A stretch of DNA of 64,000 bases, from the NCBI RefSeq assembly GCF_020091585.1, contig NZ_CP083582.1:7078536-7142535 (forward strand), read 5' to 3'. Source of the DNA: Kovacikia minuta CCNUW1 (GTDB lineage Bacteria > Cyanobacteriota > Cyanobacteriia > Leptolyngbyales > Leptolyngbyaceae). Positions 9,167-17,803 of the stretch are shown here, one piece after another (position 1 is the first letter of the stretch; each line of letters starts with the position of its first letter). The translations under genes were made by a program, and so were the position numbers. Below the pieces are notes generated by a model, which made no database searches, was not told where the DNA came from, and worked only from the letters and a program-made list of their open reading frames with translations.

Positions 9167-9209
9167 GTATACAGCGATACAATTCGGCATTTCGGCATAG
9201 CCCTAATAT
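9167..9209 (+). promoter_or_regulatory. NtcA-activated promoter of urtA
   Basis: A perfect NtcA box GTA-N8-TAC lies at 9167-9180 and is followed 23 bases later by a -10 element TAATAT at 9204-9209. NtcA-dependent class II promoters have GTAN8TAC, then about 22-24 bases, then TAN3T, so both sequence and spacing fit. The urtA start codon is 63 bp downstream of the -10. Nitrogen limitation is therefore expected to induce the urt operon. The rest of the 8909-9272 gap shows no coding potential. Confidence 0.85.
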
Positions 9210-9272
9210 CTCAGAGTTATTACCGAGTATCTGTGTACTCTCGGCTCAATTTAGTTGGGAGCGTTTAACTCC

Positions 9273-10592
9273 ATGTCAAACAAGTTTCGTCGGCGTGAAT
9301 TTATTATTTTAGGGTCTGCTGCTGCTGGCACCACCCTACTGAAAGCATGTTCTAGCTCCACTCCTACGGCAAGCACCAGCGCGTCGCCAGAGGCGTCTGC
9401 CTCTCCAGCATCATCTGCGGCTGGCGGTACGATCAAAGTTGGGATTTTGCACTCCCTCAGCGGCACGATGGCAATTAGTGAGAAAAGTGTCGTAGATGCA
9501 GAAGAACTGGCGATCGAAGAAATCAACAAAGCAGGTGGGGTGCTTGGCAAGCAAATCGAAGCTGTGAAAGAAGATGGTGCTTCTGATTGGCCGACATTTA
9601 ACGAAAAAGCTAAGAAATTAATCGATCAAGATAAGGTTGCCACTATTTTTGGCTGCTGGACTTCTGCCAGTCGGAAAGCGGTTAAGGATACCTTTGAATC
9701 GAAGAATCACATGCTCTGGTATCCAGTGCAGTACGAAGGGCAGGAGTGTTCTAAGAACATCTTCTACACTGGGGCAGCTCCTAACCAGCAAATTGAACCT
9801 TCGGTGGACTGGCTGCTGGAGAAGTACAAGGGCAAGCCTTTCTTCCTGGTCGGGTCTGACTACGTTTTCCCACGCACAGCAAACACCATTATCAAAGCTC
9901 AACTGGCAGCGAAGGGTGGCAAGGTTGTGGGAGAAGACTACATTCCCCTGGGCGGTACGGAAGTAACCCCTATTATTTCTAAAATCAAAGCAGCAATGCC
10001 CAACGGTGGGGTGATTTACAACACCCTGAACGGGGACAGCAATGTGGCGTTCTTCAAGCAATTGCAAGGGGCAGGCATGGGGCCAGATAAGTACCCCTCC
10101 ATGTCGGTCAGTATTGCCGAAGAAGAAGTGAAAGCGATCGGCGTGGAATACCTCAAGGGTCACTTTGCAGCCTGGAACTACTTCCAAACCGTTGATACGC
10201 CTGAGAGCAAGAAATTTGTTGAGGCGTTTAAAGCAAAATATGGCGACGATCGGGTCGTCAACGACCCAATGGAAGCCGCTTACATTGCTGTTTATCTGTG
10301 GAAGCAAGCCGTTGAGAAAGCAACCACCGCGGACGATTTGGAAAAAGTCAGGGTTTCAGCTTTGGGACAAAGCTTTGCCGCCCCTGAAGGCAAGGTGACG
10401 ATGGAAAATAACCATCACATCTCTAAGTGGGTACGGATTGGTGAAGTTGCTGACGATGGGTTGTTTAAGATCGTCTACTCTTCAACCGCAGCGGTGAAAC
10501 CAATTCCCTGGAACCAGTTCGTTGCCGACACCAAAGGCTATTCCTGCGACTGGTCTGATCCGAAGAAGGGCGGCAAGTTCAAGATGACCTAG
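9273..10592 (+). CDS. urtA: UrtA, urea ABC transporter substrate-binding lipoprotein
   Basis: 439 residues from the ATG at 9273 (an in-frame TTG at 9255 adds six unlikely residues). The N-terminus carries RRREF followed by a hydrophobic stretch and lipobox LLKAC (Cys at residue 26), so it may be a Tat-exported lipoprotein. The mature part begins after a Ser/Ala/Thr linker with [17 protein letters not shown] and contains [23 protein letters not shown] and [15 protein letters not shown], all typical of UrtA in the type-4 branched-chain-like binding-protein family. It captures urea in the periplasm for UrtBC/UrtDE. The NtcA promoter lies directly upstream. Confidence 0.96.
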   Translation: MSNKFRRREFIILGSAAAGTTLLKACSSSTPTASTSASPEASASPASSAAGGTIKVGILHSLSGTMAISEKSVVDAEELAIEEINKAGGVLGKQIEAVKEDGASDWPTFNEKAKKLIDQDKVATIFGCWTSASRKAVKDTFESKNHMLWYPVQYEGQECSKNIFYTGAAPNQQIEPSVDWLLEKYKGKPFFLVGSDYVFPRTANTIIKAQLAAKGGKVVGEDYIPLGGTEVTPIISKIKAAMPNGGVIYNTLNGDSNVAFFKQLQGAGMGPDKYPSMSVSIAEEEVKAIGVEYLKGHFAAWNYFQTVDTPESKKFVEAFKAKYGDDRVVNDPMEAAYIAVYLWKQAVEKATTADDLEKVRVSALGQSFAAPEGKVTMENNHHISKWVRIGEVADDGLFKIVYSSTAAVKPIPWNQFVADTKGYSCDWSDPKKGGKFKMT

Positions 10593-10736
10593 AGGCGAGG
10601 AGTGAGGGGTGAGGAGTGAGGAGACTGAAGGGTGGAGGGGTGAGGAGATAAATTTTCATCCTTTATCCTTTATCCTTTATCCTTCCTCTCACACCTCACA
10701 CCTCACACCTCACACCTCACTCAAAGGGAGAAACTC
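10593..10736. repeat. Heptamer-repeat spacer between urtA and urtB
   Basis: The 144-bp gap holds several tandem heptamers: GAGGAGT/GAGGGGT units right after the urtA stop, CTTTATC units near 10664-10683 and CACACCT units near 10690-10716. The GAGGTGTG-type and CACACCT-type arrays are near-complementary, so the transcript could fold into a long stem. Such an attenuator-like structure could lower urtBCDE relative to urtA, but that is inference. The urtB Shine-Dalgarno (AAAGGGAG) follows immediately. Confidence 0.8.
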
Positions 10737-11892
10737 TTGCTATCAGGACTTCTGGAATCTCTATTTGGTGGATTGAGTATTGGCTCAGTGTTACTGTTGG
10801 CAGCCTTGGGATTGGCGATCGTGTTTGGGCTGATGGGCGTAATCAATATGGCTCACGGTGAGCTAATGATGATGGGCGCGTACACAACCTTCGTGATCCA
10901 AAATGCACTCAAAAAAACTGCCCTATCTGAGGTTTATATTTTTGTTGCACTGATTGCCGCTTTTCTGGTGACAGCCTTACTGGGCATCATTCTGGAACGG
11001 GGCGTTGTCCGTTATCTGTATGGCAGACCTCTAGAAACCCTGCTGGCAACCTGGGGCGTTAGCCTAATCCTGCAACAGTTTGTTCGCAGTGTGAGCTGGC
11101 AGTTTGTCACTGGATTAGGGATTTTCTGTCTGTTGTTCTTTGGGGCACTCTGGTTCTTGGCACGGCGTCCGGATTTTGAACGCATCCGAAGTTGGGCGAT
11201 CGGAATTATGCTGGTGCTATCATCCGCAATCGCGATCGTCGCCTCAAACATCCTGGGAGGCATGTACAAGCTGAAGTTTACCAAGCCGTGGTTTGGAACT
11301 CAGGGGGTAGATGTGACCGCTCCCAAGTGGCTGCGGGGTGGTTTACCAATTGGAGATTCCCAGCTTCCCTACACGCGACTTTTCATCATTGTGCTGACGA
11401 TCGCCTGTGTGGCAGGGATCTACTGGTTTCTCAACAAAACCCCCTGGGGGTTGCGCATCCGGGCAGTGACTCAAAATCGAAGTATGAGTGCCTGTCTGGG
11501 AATTCCGACTAAAACGGTAGACGCCTTAACATTTGCGATCGGGTCCGGGTTAGCTGGAATTGCCGGTTGTGCAGTCGCTCTTCTCGGTTCAGTCAGTCCC
11601 AATACTGGACAGGCTTGACATCGTAGACACATTTATGGTCGTCGTTGTGGGTGGCGTGGGTAAACTGGTTGGCAGCATTGTAGCGGCGATGGCAATTGGA
11701 ACTGTTCAGTATGTGATTAGTTCCAATGCACTCGGTCCTTTGGTTTCTTTCAGCCCGTTCTTAAAAGACTTCTTTGACTTCTTTGCTACAGCTAGCATGG
11801 CAAAAGTCATGGTATTTGCTTTAATTATTGTCTTCCTCCAGTTCCGACCTGCTGGCTTGTTCCCGCAGAAGGGACGCACGGTGGATGCGTAG
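10737..11892 (+). pseudogene. urtB: UrtB, urea ABC transporter permease, interrupted by a one-base insertion
   Basis: Translation from the TTG at 10737 (GGGAG six bases before it) gives a typical UrtB: SGLLESLFGGLSIGSVLL, VINMAHGELMMMGAYTT, and hydrophobic helices down to GSVSPNTGQ. A TGA at 11616-11618 then ends the frame. The rest, beginning IVDTFMVVVVGGVGKLVGS and ending FRPAGLFPQKGRTVDA, lies in the next frame to 11892. Removing the G at 11617 restores GQAYIVDTFM, which matches the usual family sequence. Corrected, the protein has 385 residues and normal length. It is either a sequencing error or a broken permease; an intact UrtC, D and E downstream argue for an error. Confidence 0.9.
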
Positions 11893-11901
11893 GGGGTTCT
11901 C

Positions 11902-13122
11902 ATGACTGTAGAAACTGTGGAAGCGGCGGCTGAGATTTTACCCAGTTCTGATTCCCGTAAGAAAAAGCGATCGCTCCTCTACGAAATCGGTGTCGTAGCA
12001 GTGATCGCCCTGTTGCTCTTACTTGTCATTCCGCCCATCCTGACGGGCATGGGGCAGGGAGTTCGGATCAACCAGTTAGGGCGATTTCTGGCGTTGGCGA
12101 TCGTAGCATTGGGAATTGATTTAATTTGGGGCTACACCGGGTTGTTGAGCCTGGGGCACGGTGTCTTTTTTGCCCTCGGTGGCTATGCCTTCGCGATGTA
12201 TTTGCAGTTCCAGGGGCTTCCGGATGGGCAAATCCCTGACTTTTTTAACCTCTACGGGGTTGAAAAGTTGCCCTGGTTCTGGGAGCCATTTCGCTCCTTT
12301 CCCTTTACCGTAATTGCGGTTTTTGCGGTTCCTACGATCGTAGCGGCGGTGCTTGGCTATCTGGTGTTCCGCAATCGGATTCGGGGGGTTTACTTCTCTA
12401 TCCTGACTCAGGCAGCGTTAATTGTCTTTTTCAACTTTTTTAACGGTCAGCAGAAGTTAATCAACGGCACCAACGGACTCAAAACAGATACCTCAACAAT
12501 TTTTGGGGTACAAGCGAGCGATCCAAAAGTGCAAACGGTGTTCTACGCCCTGAGCGTGTTGTTCCTGGTGGGGGGTTACGCCCTTTGCCGCTGGCTCACA
12601 AGTGGACGATTTGGGCGGATGTTGGTCGCGATCCGAGATGATGAACCCCGGGTTCGTTTTTCTGGCTATAACCCGACTGGCTTCAAAGTTTTTGTGTTTG
12701 CAATTTCCGCAGCTTTAGCCGGAGTCGCAGGCGCACTCTACACCGTTCAGTCCGGGATCATCACTCCGAAGGCAATGGATATTGCCTTTTCAATTGAAAT
12801 GGTGATCTGGGTTGCAGTGGGCGGTCGGGCAACCCTGGTCGGTGCGATTCTGGGCGCGTTGATTGTTAATTTTGCCAAAACGCTTCTAAGTGAACAGTTT
12901 CCAGCGTTCTGGCTGTTTTTCCAGGGAGCGTTATTCTTGATTGTAGTCACGGTTCTACCCAGTGGCATTCTGGGTTGGTTCCGCACTGACAGCATGAATT
13001 TCGTGCGATCGCTCACCCGTCGTCCTAAATTGGTTGAAACCTACCCCAGCCTTGAAGAAGATCCGGAAGTGCAATATGAGCGGAAAAATCTTGGAGATCG
13101 AGAATCTGACGGTGAGCTTTGA
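11902..13122 (+). CDS. urtC: UrtC, urea ABC transporter permease
   Basis: 406 residues with about ten hydrophobic segments, the second inner-membrane permease of the urea importer. Recognisable blocks are INQLGRFLALAIVALGIDLIWGYTGLLSLGHG and, in the C-terminal half, GRMLVAIRDDEPRVRFSGYNP, which contacts the ATPase, and MVIWVAVGGRATLVGA. The ATG at 11902 follows GGGGTT nine bases after the urtB end. Its last 47 bp overlap the start of urtD, which indicates translational coupling. Confidence 0.95.
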   Translation: MTVETVEAAAEILPSSDSRKKKRSLLYEIGVVAVIALLLLLVIPPILTGMGQGVRINQLGRFLALAIVALGIDLIWGYTGLLSLGHGVFFALGGYAFAMYLQFQGLPDGQIPDFFNLYGVEKLPWFWEPFRSFPFTVIAVFAVPTIVAAVLGYLVFRNRIRGVYFSILTQAALIVFFNFFNGQQKLINGTNGLKTDTSTIFGVQASDPKVQTVFYALSVLFLVGGYALCRWLTSGRFGRMLVAIRDDEPRVRFSGYNPTGFKVFVFAISAALAGVAGALYTVQSGIITPKAMDIAFSIEMVIWVAVGGRATLVGAILGALIVNFAKTLLSEQFPAFWLFFQGALFLIVVTVLPSGILGWFRTDSMNFVRSLTRRPKLVETYPSLEEDPEVQYERKNLGDRESDGEL

Positions 13123-13840
13123 TGGCTTTAAAGCCATCAAGGATCTCAATTTCAGCCTGGATGAGGGCGAATTGAGAGTCGTGATTGGACCGAATGGAGC
13201 TGGAAAGACAACCTTCATGGATGTCATTACGGGCAAAACAAAACCAACGGAGGGGCGAGTATTCTTCAAAGGCAAAAATCTTCGCCCTTACTCTGAATAC
13301 GAAATTGCCCGATTGGGGATTGGACGCAAGTTTCAAACCCCACGGGTTTACCTGAAGCTGACTCCCCGTGAGAATCTTGAGCTTTCCTGCGCTCGCCAAA
13401 AAAATGTGTTTGCTTCTCTGCAAGGGCGCGTTTCAACCTCCGAGCGGCGCACAGTGTATGGATTATTGGAAACGATCGGTTTAACTGCCAAAGCAGATAT
13501 TCCCGCAGAACTTCTCTCCCACGGCGAAAAGCAACGTCTGGAAATTGGCATGCTGGTTGCCCAATCCCCCGATTTGCTGCTGGTGGATGAACCCGTTGCT
13601 GGACTCACCGATGAGGAAACCGAGAAGGTCGGAGATCTTTTGCTGGCTCTAGCAGAAAGCCACTCCATCATGGTCATCGAACACGACATGGAGTTCGTTC
13701 GCCAGATTGCCCGCAAAGTCACCGTTCTGCATCAGGGTTCCGTTCTCTGTGAAGGCACAATGGACGAAGTTCAAAACGATCCCCGCGTGATTGAAGTCTA
13801 CCTGGGTACGCAGGATGAGGACGAAGCCCACGCAGCTTAA
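13076..13840 (+). CDS. urtD: UrtD, urea ABC transporter ATP-binding protein
   Basis: 254 residues from the ATG at 13076, inside the urtC coding end. Walker A is GPNGAGKTT, the signature is LSHGEKQRLEIGM, Walker B is DLLLVDEPVAGL, and the switch His is in VIEHDMEFVRQIA. The order and sequence fit UrtD (LivG-like). In-frame codons upstream to 13034 are not preceded by a good start and do not match the family. It pairs with UrtE to drive urea uptake. Confidence 0.95.
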   Translation: MSGKILEIENLTVSFDGFKAIKDLNFSLDEGELRVVIGPNGAGKTTFMDVITGKTKPTEGRVFFKGKNLRPYSEYEIARLGIGRKFQTPRVYLKLTPRENLELSCARQKNVFASLQGRVSTSERRTVYGLLETIGLTAKADIPAELLSHGEKQRLEIGMLVAQSPDLLLVDEPVAGLTDEETEKVGDLLLALAESHSIMVIEHDMEFVRQIARKVTVLHQGSVLCEGTMDEVQNDPRVIEVYLGTQDEDEAHAA

Positions 13841-13985
13841 AGAGTTTTAAGTTATGAGTTTTAAGTTTTAAGTTAAGAATTAAGCGCTGAGAGCCTAACA
13901 GCGGAATTCATAGCTCAAAACCCAAACGATTTTGAACTCAGAACTCAGAACTCATAACTCATAACTCTCCCCTAATACCTGACCC
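13841..13985. repeat. Heptamer-repeat spacer between urtD and urtE
   Basis: The gap contains AGTTTTA/AGTTATG-type heptamers on its left side and AACTCAG and AACTCAT tandem heptamers on its right side (about 13933-13967). The two sides are partly complementary, so a long imperfect hairpin is possible in the mRNA. Similar sequence is found at 24640-24700, 33418-33520, 51140-51170 and 52160-52230. It is dispersed repeat DNA with no coding potential. Confidence 0.8.
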
Positions 13986-14009
13986 CTATCACCTATCACC
14001 AAACCTCCC

Positions 14010-14768
14010 ATGAGCCAAACCAACGGAGCTGTTGCCGTCGAAACTCCAGGCACCGATTCCCAACCAATGCTAGAAATTAGCAATTTGAATGTCTACTACG
14101 GTGAGAGCCATATTTTACGGAATGTAGACCTGGGCGTAGCAGCAGGCAAGATGATTTGCCTGATTGGGCGTAACGGGGTAGGTAAGACGACCTTGCTAAA
14201 GACCATCATGGGTTTGTTAGCGCCGCGCACCGGAATCATTCAGCTGGCGGGAAAACCAATTAACGGCAAGACTCCCGATCAACGTGCCCGGCTTGGAATT
14301 GGCTATGTTCCCCAGGGGCGGGATGTCATTCCCCGTTTAACGGTAAGAGAGAATTTGCTGCTAGGGCTGGAAGCCCGTCCGGGCGGAATTTCGAAGTATA
14401 AAGAGATTCCTGAGGAGATTTTTGAGCTGTTCCCCATCTTGAAAACATTTCTGCCTCGCATGGGTGGTGACTTGAGCGGTGGACAGCAGCAGCAGTTGGC
14501 GATCGCCCGTGCCCTCATGGGTCGCCCCCGTTTGCTGGTTCTGGACGAACCCACTGAAGGGATTCAACCCTCCATCATTTTGGAAATTGAAGCGGCGGTG
14601 CAAAAAATCGTGCGTGAAACTGGCATCTCGGTGCTGCTGGTTGAACAACACCTGCATTTTGTCCGAAAAGCCGATTGGTATTACGCGATGCAGAAAGGGG
14701 GTATTGTTGCCCAGGGTCCGACGAAGGAATTAAGTAACGAGGTGATTCAACGCTTCCTGGCAGTTTAG
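14010..14768 (+). CDS. urtE: UrtE, urea ABC transporter ATP-binding protein
   Basis: 252 residues; the second ATPase of the urea importer (LivF-like). After a variable 20-residue N-terminus come LEISNLNVYYGESHILR, Walker A GRNGVGKTT, YVPQGRDVIPRLTVREN, signature LSGGQQQQLAIARAL, Walker B LLVLDEPTEGI and the switch His in LLVEQHLHFV. The family core begins at MLEISNLN (14067), so a later start is also possible. It closes the urt gene set, separated from urtD by the heptamer spacer. Confidence 0.95.
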   Translation: MSQTNGAVAVETPGTDSQPMLEISNLNVYYGESHILRNVDLGVAAGKMICLIGRNGVGKTTLLKTIMGLLAPRTGIIQLAGKPINGKTPDQRARLGIGYVPQGRDVIPRLTVRENLLLGLEARPGGISKYKEIPEEIFELFPILKTFLPRMGGDLSGGQQQQLAIARALMGRPRLLVLDEPTEGIQPSIILEIEAAVQKIVRETGISVLLVEQHLHFVRKADWYYAMQKGGIVAQGPTKELSNEVIQRFLAV

Positions 14769-14835
14769 GGACTTTCAAATTAGTGGTATGACAGGAGTAG
14801 GAAACCTCCTGATCATTTATTTATGTTCCCATGCT

Positions 14836-15453
14836 ATGGCTTACAGCGATTTCACCCTCCGAAAAGTTTCACAAGATTTCCATCTCACTCTGATGCAAGG
14901 AGCGTTTTTACCCAAAACTCAACCGATTACCCCCAGCCCCTATCTCACCCAGTTTCTCGAGACAAGTCTGCCTTTAGCGATCGCCCTCGGCACTGAGAAA
15001 GCTCGATCGGGAATGCTGATCTGTCCCATCCTCATCGAAGTCAGAGAGCTATTAAATCAACAAGTTAGCTTGTTTTCCGGCACAGACTTCACGGTTGATC
15101 CAAGTTTGGGTCTGAGTGGAATTTGCGATTTTGTGATTAGCCGCTCTCCCGAACAAATTTTGATTGAAGCACCCGTTGCAGTCATCGTCGAAGCCAAAAA
15201 AGATGATTTAAATGCGGGTCTGGGTCAATGTATTGCTGAGATGGTAGCAGCCCAAAAGTTTAACCAGCAACAAAACAATTCAATTGGCGTAATTTATGGA
15301 TCAGTGACAACGGGAAGCCTTTGGAGATTCATCAAATTAGAGAATCAAATGGTCACGATTGATCTAACTGAGTATTCTGTTCCCCCAATTGACAAAATTC
15401 TTGGAATCTTGACTGGTCTTGTTTCTGATAACGTTGCAGCCGCTTTGGCTTAA
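14836..15453 (+). CDS. Hypothetical protein with a PD-(D/E)XK-nuclease-like core
   Basis: 205 residues from the ATG at 14836 (MAYSDFTLRK); the in-frame ATG at 14788 adds an unlikely leader. The segment LSGICDFVISRSPEQ followed by VAVIVEAKKDD has the spacing of a D...ExK nuclease-fold active site, and the C-terminal half (GVIYGSVTTGSLWRFIKLE) is typical of a common cyanobacterial family of unknown role. Whether it cuts nucleic acid is not known. It sits between urtE and ureD on the same strand, 67 bp after urtE. A fragment of a relative is at 2477-2689. Confidence 0.65.
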   Translation: MAYSDFTLRKVSQDFHLTLMQGAFLPKTQPITPSPYLTQFLETSLPLAIALGTEKARSGMLICPILIEVRELLNQQVSLFSGTDFTVDPSLGLSGICDFVISRSPEQILIEAPVAVIVEAKKDDLNAGLGQCIAEMVAAQKFNQQQNNSIGVIYGSVTTGSLWRFIKLENQMVTIDLTEYSVPPIDKILGILTGLVSDNVAAALA

Positions 15454-15507
15454 TTTAGAAAATTATTAGTTCCCCACATTTAGAAAATATAATTAGTCCA
15501 AAAAGTT

Positions 15508-16365
15508 GTGTACCAAGTTGATGCTTCTCAACGATCAGCCTTTAACAGCAATTGGCAGGGTATCTTGCAGTTATCTTACGTCCACGATGGTGAGATGACC
15601 CAGGTGGCCCATTGTCGATCGCAAGCCCCACTCAAGCTCCAACGCCCTTTTTACCCGGAAGGTCCAGGGGTTTGTCATAGCGTCATTTTGCACACAGCGG
15701 GAGGCGTGGTGGGGAGCGATCGGCTCTCCCTGAATCTCCAACTTCAACCCCAATCCCACGCCCTCATCACAACGGCAGCGGCTAATCGGATTTATCGCAC
15801 CAATGGGCAGGAAGCCCGTCAAAATGTGCAGGTGAGCGTTTCAGCAGGGGCATGTCTGGAGTGGTTACCCCAGGAAACGATCGTCTTCGACCAGGCAGTT
15901 TATCGTCAGGATATGCGGGTAGAACTGGCTCCCGATGCCACCTGGTTAGGGTGGGAAATCAACCGCTTTGGACGCACCGCAAGCAGCGAAAAATTTGTTC
16001 AGGGGAACTGGCGCTCACACACCGAAATTTGGCAGGGCGATCGCCCCTTGTGGATCGATCGACAATGGCTTCCTGGCAGTGAAGAAACCTTCCACAGTCC
16101 CCACGGATTAGCCAGTTACCCAGTTGTTGGCAGCTTTGCTTACGTTGGCAAATCGGTTGAGCCAGCGTTGGTAGAGAAAGTACGAACCCTATGGGCAGGT
16201 CATTCTGGTGAGATTGGTGTGACACGCCTCCCAACAGGATTGCTCTGTCGCTATCGAGGTCACTCGACAGCAGAAGTGCGCCACTGGTTTACAGAAATTT
16301 GGCACCTGATCCGCTTATCATTTTTGGGGCGACCTGTCTGTGTACCAAGAGTGTGGGGAGTGTAA
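15508..16365 (+). CDS. ureD: UreD, urease accessory protein
   Basis: 285 residues from a GTG start at 15508. It has UreD/UreH blocks: FYPEGPGVCHSVILHTAGGVVGSDRLSL, ITTAAANRIYRTNGQEA (key motif AANRIYR), LEWLPQETIVFDQA and the C-terminal R-rich end. UreD with UreF and UreG forms the chaperone that loads nickel and CO2 into apo-urease. It heads the urease gene group, six bp before ureA, so the two are coupled. No NtcA box is visible in its short upstream gap. Confidence 0.93.
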   Translation: MYQVDASQRSAFNSNWQGILQLSYVHDGEMTQVAHCRSQAPLKLQRPFYPEGPGVCHSVILHTAGGVVGSDRLSLNLQLQPQSHALITTAAANRIYRTNGQEARQNVQVSVSAGACLEWLPQETIVFDQAVYRQDMRVELAPDATWLGWEINRFGRTASSEKFVQGNWRSHTEIWQGDRPLWIDRQWLPGSEETFHSPHGLASYPVVGSFAYVGKSVEPALVEKVRTLWAGHSGEIGVTRLPTGLLCRYRGHSTAEVRHWFTEIWHLIRLSFLGRPVCVPRVWGV

Positions 16366-16371
16366 TTCACA

Positions 16372-16674
16372 ATGCAATTGACACCGCAGGAAAAAGACAA
16401 ATTGCTGATTTTTACCGCTGCTCTACTAGCAGAACGGCGCAAAGCACGGGGCGTAAAGCTCAACTACCCAGAGGCGATCGCTTATATCACCGCTGCCATT
16501 TTGGAGGGCGCAAGGGATGGGCGCACCGTCTCTGACCTGATGAGCTATGGCACCACATTGCTATCACGGGATGAGGTCATGGAAGGCATACCTGAAATGA
16601 TCCACGAAGTTCAGGTAGAAGCGACCTTCCCAGACGGCACAAAACTCGTCACCGTCCACCATCCCATCCGTTAG
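16372..16674 (+). CDS. ureA: UreA, urease gamma subunit
   Basis: A full-length 100-residue gamma subunit. [37 protein letters not shown]-type sequence (key motif [13 protein letters not shown]), [16 protein letters not shown] and the C-terminal [14 protein letters not shown] are all conserved. It packs with UreB and UreC in the urease trimer. It is followed by a DJ-1/PfpI gene rather than directly by ureB. Confidence 0.97.
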   Translation: MQLTPQEKDKLLIFTAALLAERRKARGVKLNYPEAIAYITAAILEGARDGRTVSDLMSYGTTLLSRDEVMEGIPEMIHEVQVEATFPDGTKLVTVHHPIR

Positions 16675-16727
16675 GTTTTTAAGGGGTAAATTAGGACTCC
16701 ATCAACTACTCACTGCTCAACTGACCG

Positions 16728-17303
16728 ATGAAGGTTGCATTTGTCATTTACAACCACATGACTGCGCTTGATTGGATTGGAGTTTATGATCCAATTACGC
16801 GCTTGAAGTCGATGGGTTTTATGCCTGAGTTGGAGTGGGAGATTTGTGCCTTTTCTGAAGCAGTCAGCGATCATCATGGTTTGAGATTTAGCCCCACTCA
16901 CATTGGGCGATCGCTGGAGGAATTCGACCTTCTGATCGTTCCTGGTGGCATTACAGCATTAGTCTATCAATTGACAAAAGACCGCGATTTTATTGAATGG
17001 TTGAAAACAGCAAATCCCTGCCCCTTAAAAGCATCCGTTTGTACAGGTTCACTTTTATTAGGAGCGGCAGGTTTCCTATCAGGTAAACAAGCGACAACCC
17101 ATCCCAACGCCTTCAATCAGTTGAAAGAATTTTGTACTGTCATCACCGATCAGCGCATCGTGGATGCAGGCGATGTGATTACATCCAGGGGCGTTACAGC
17201 TTCCATTGATCTAGGACTCTATCTTTGTAAGAAATTAGCAGGGTCAGAAGAAAAAGAAAAAATCCGTCAACAAATGGATTATCCCTACCGTGCGTCAATC
17301 TAA
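16728..17303 (+). CDS. DJ-1/PfpI-family protein (isonitrile-hydratase-like) inside the urease operon
   Basis: 191 residues with the DJ-1/PfpI fold: [20 protein letters not shown] at the N-terminus, [11 protein letters not shown], and the nucleophile elbow [14 protein letters not shown] with Cys at about residue 105, followed by [11 protein letters not shown]. The pattern is closest to the InhA/isonitrile hydratase and ThiJ-like branch. It lies 53 bp after ureA and 11 bp before ureB on the same strand, so it is almost certainly co-transcribed with them. A link to urea or cyanide/isonitrile nitrogen use is only inference. Confidence 0.88.
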   Translation: MKVAFVIYNHMTALDWIGVYDPITRLKSMGFMPELEWEICAFSEAVSDHHGLRFSPTHIGRSLEEFDLLIVPGGITALVYQLTKDRDFIEWLKTANPCPLKASVCTGSLLLGAAGFLSGKQATTHPNAFNQLKEFCTVITDQRIVDAGDVITSRGVTASIDLGLYLCKKLAGSEEKEKIRQQMDYPYRASI

Positions 17304-17314
17304 AAGGAGTACCC

Positions 17315-17659
17315 ATGATTCCAGGCGAAATGTTTATAGAAGAGGGCGAGATTGAACTAAACGCAGGACGCGAAACAGCAACTCTGAAGGTGGCAAATAC
17401 GGGCGATCGCCCGATTCAGATTGGCTCCCACTTCCACTTTTACGAGGTAAATTCTGCCCTGGAGTTCGATCGGGAAAAAGCACGCGGAATGCGCCTCAAT
17501 ATCCCCGCAGGAACTGCCGTCCGGTTTGAACCCGGAGACGAGAAAGAAGTGACGATCGTTGCCCTGGCTGGTAGTCGAGAAGTCTACGGACTCAATAACA
17601 AAATTGACGGTTCATTAGACGGCAAAAACAAAAAAGAAAAAGGGAAAAAGAAAAAATAA
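17315..17659 (+). CDS. ureB: UreB, urease beta subunit with Lys-rich tail
   Basis: 114 residues. [38 protein letters not shown] and [20 protein letters not shown] are the normal beta-subunit core. The last 12 residues are almost only Lys, Gly, Asn and Glu ([11 protein letters not shown] end), longer and more basic than usual. AAAGGAG lies just before the ATG. ureC does not follow; the next gene is on the opposite strand. Confidence 0.96.
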   Translation: MIPGEMFIEEGEIELNAGRETATLKVANTGDRPIQIGSHFHFYEVNSALEFDREKARGMRLNIPAGTAVRFEPGDEKEVTIVALAGSREVYGLNNKIDGSLDGKNKKEKGKKKK

Positions 17660-17803
17660 GTTTTTTCCTTCTGCCCTTTGCCCTCTGCCTCCTGCCTTCC
17701 GTCAGCAGATAGGATAGAAGTATTCAGCGTGGAGAGCGATCGCCATGCTCATCGCAGCTAACCCCATCATCCTTAACTCGACGATTGAAGCGATCGCACT
17801 TCC

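Noticed and set aside
9618-10307. 229-residue ORF antisense to urtA
   Set aside because: It is a shadow of the codon bias of urtA, with no start site or recognisable domain.
11616-11618. Programmed frameshifting to explain urtB
   Set aside because: No slippery heptamer or downstream pseudoknot is evident, and similar one-base insertions occur in unrelated genes.
11560-11892. Separate 110-residue gene after urtB
   Set aside because: Its sequence is the conserved C-terminus of UrtB in another frame, so it is one broken gene.
13930-13970. Possible CRISPR array
   Set aside because: Units are only seven bases, contiguous, without spacers; these are STRR-type heptamers. No cas gene is in the window.
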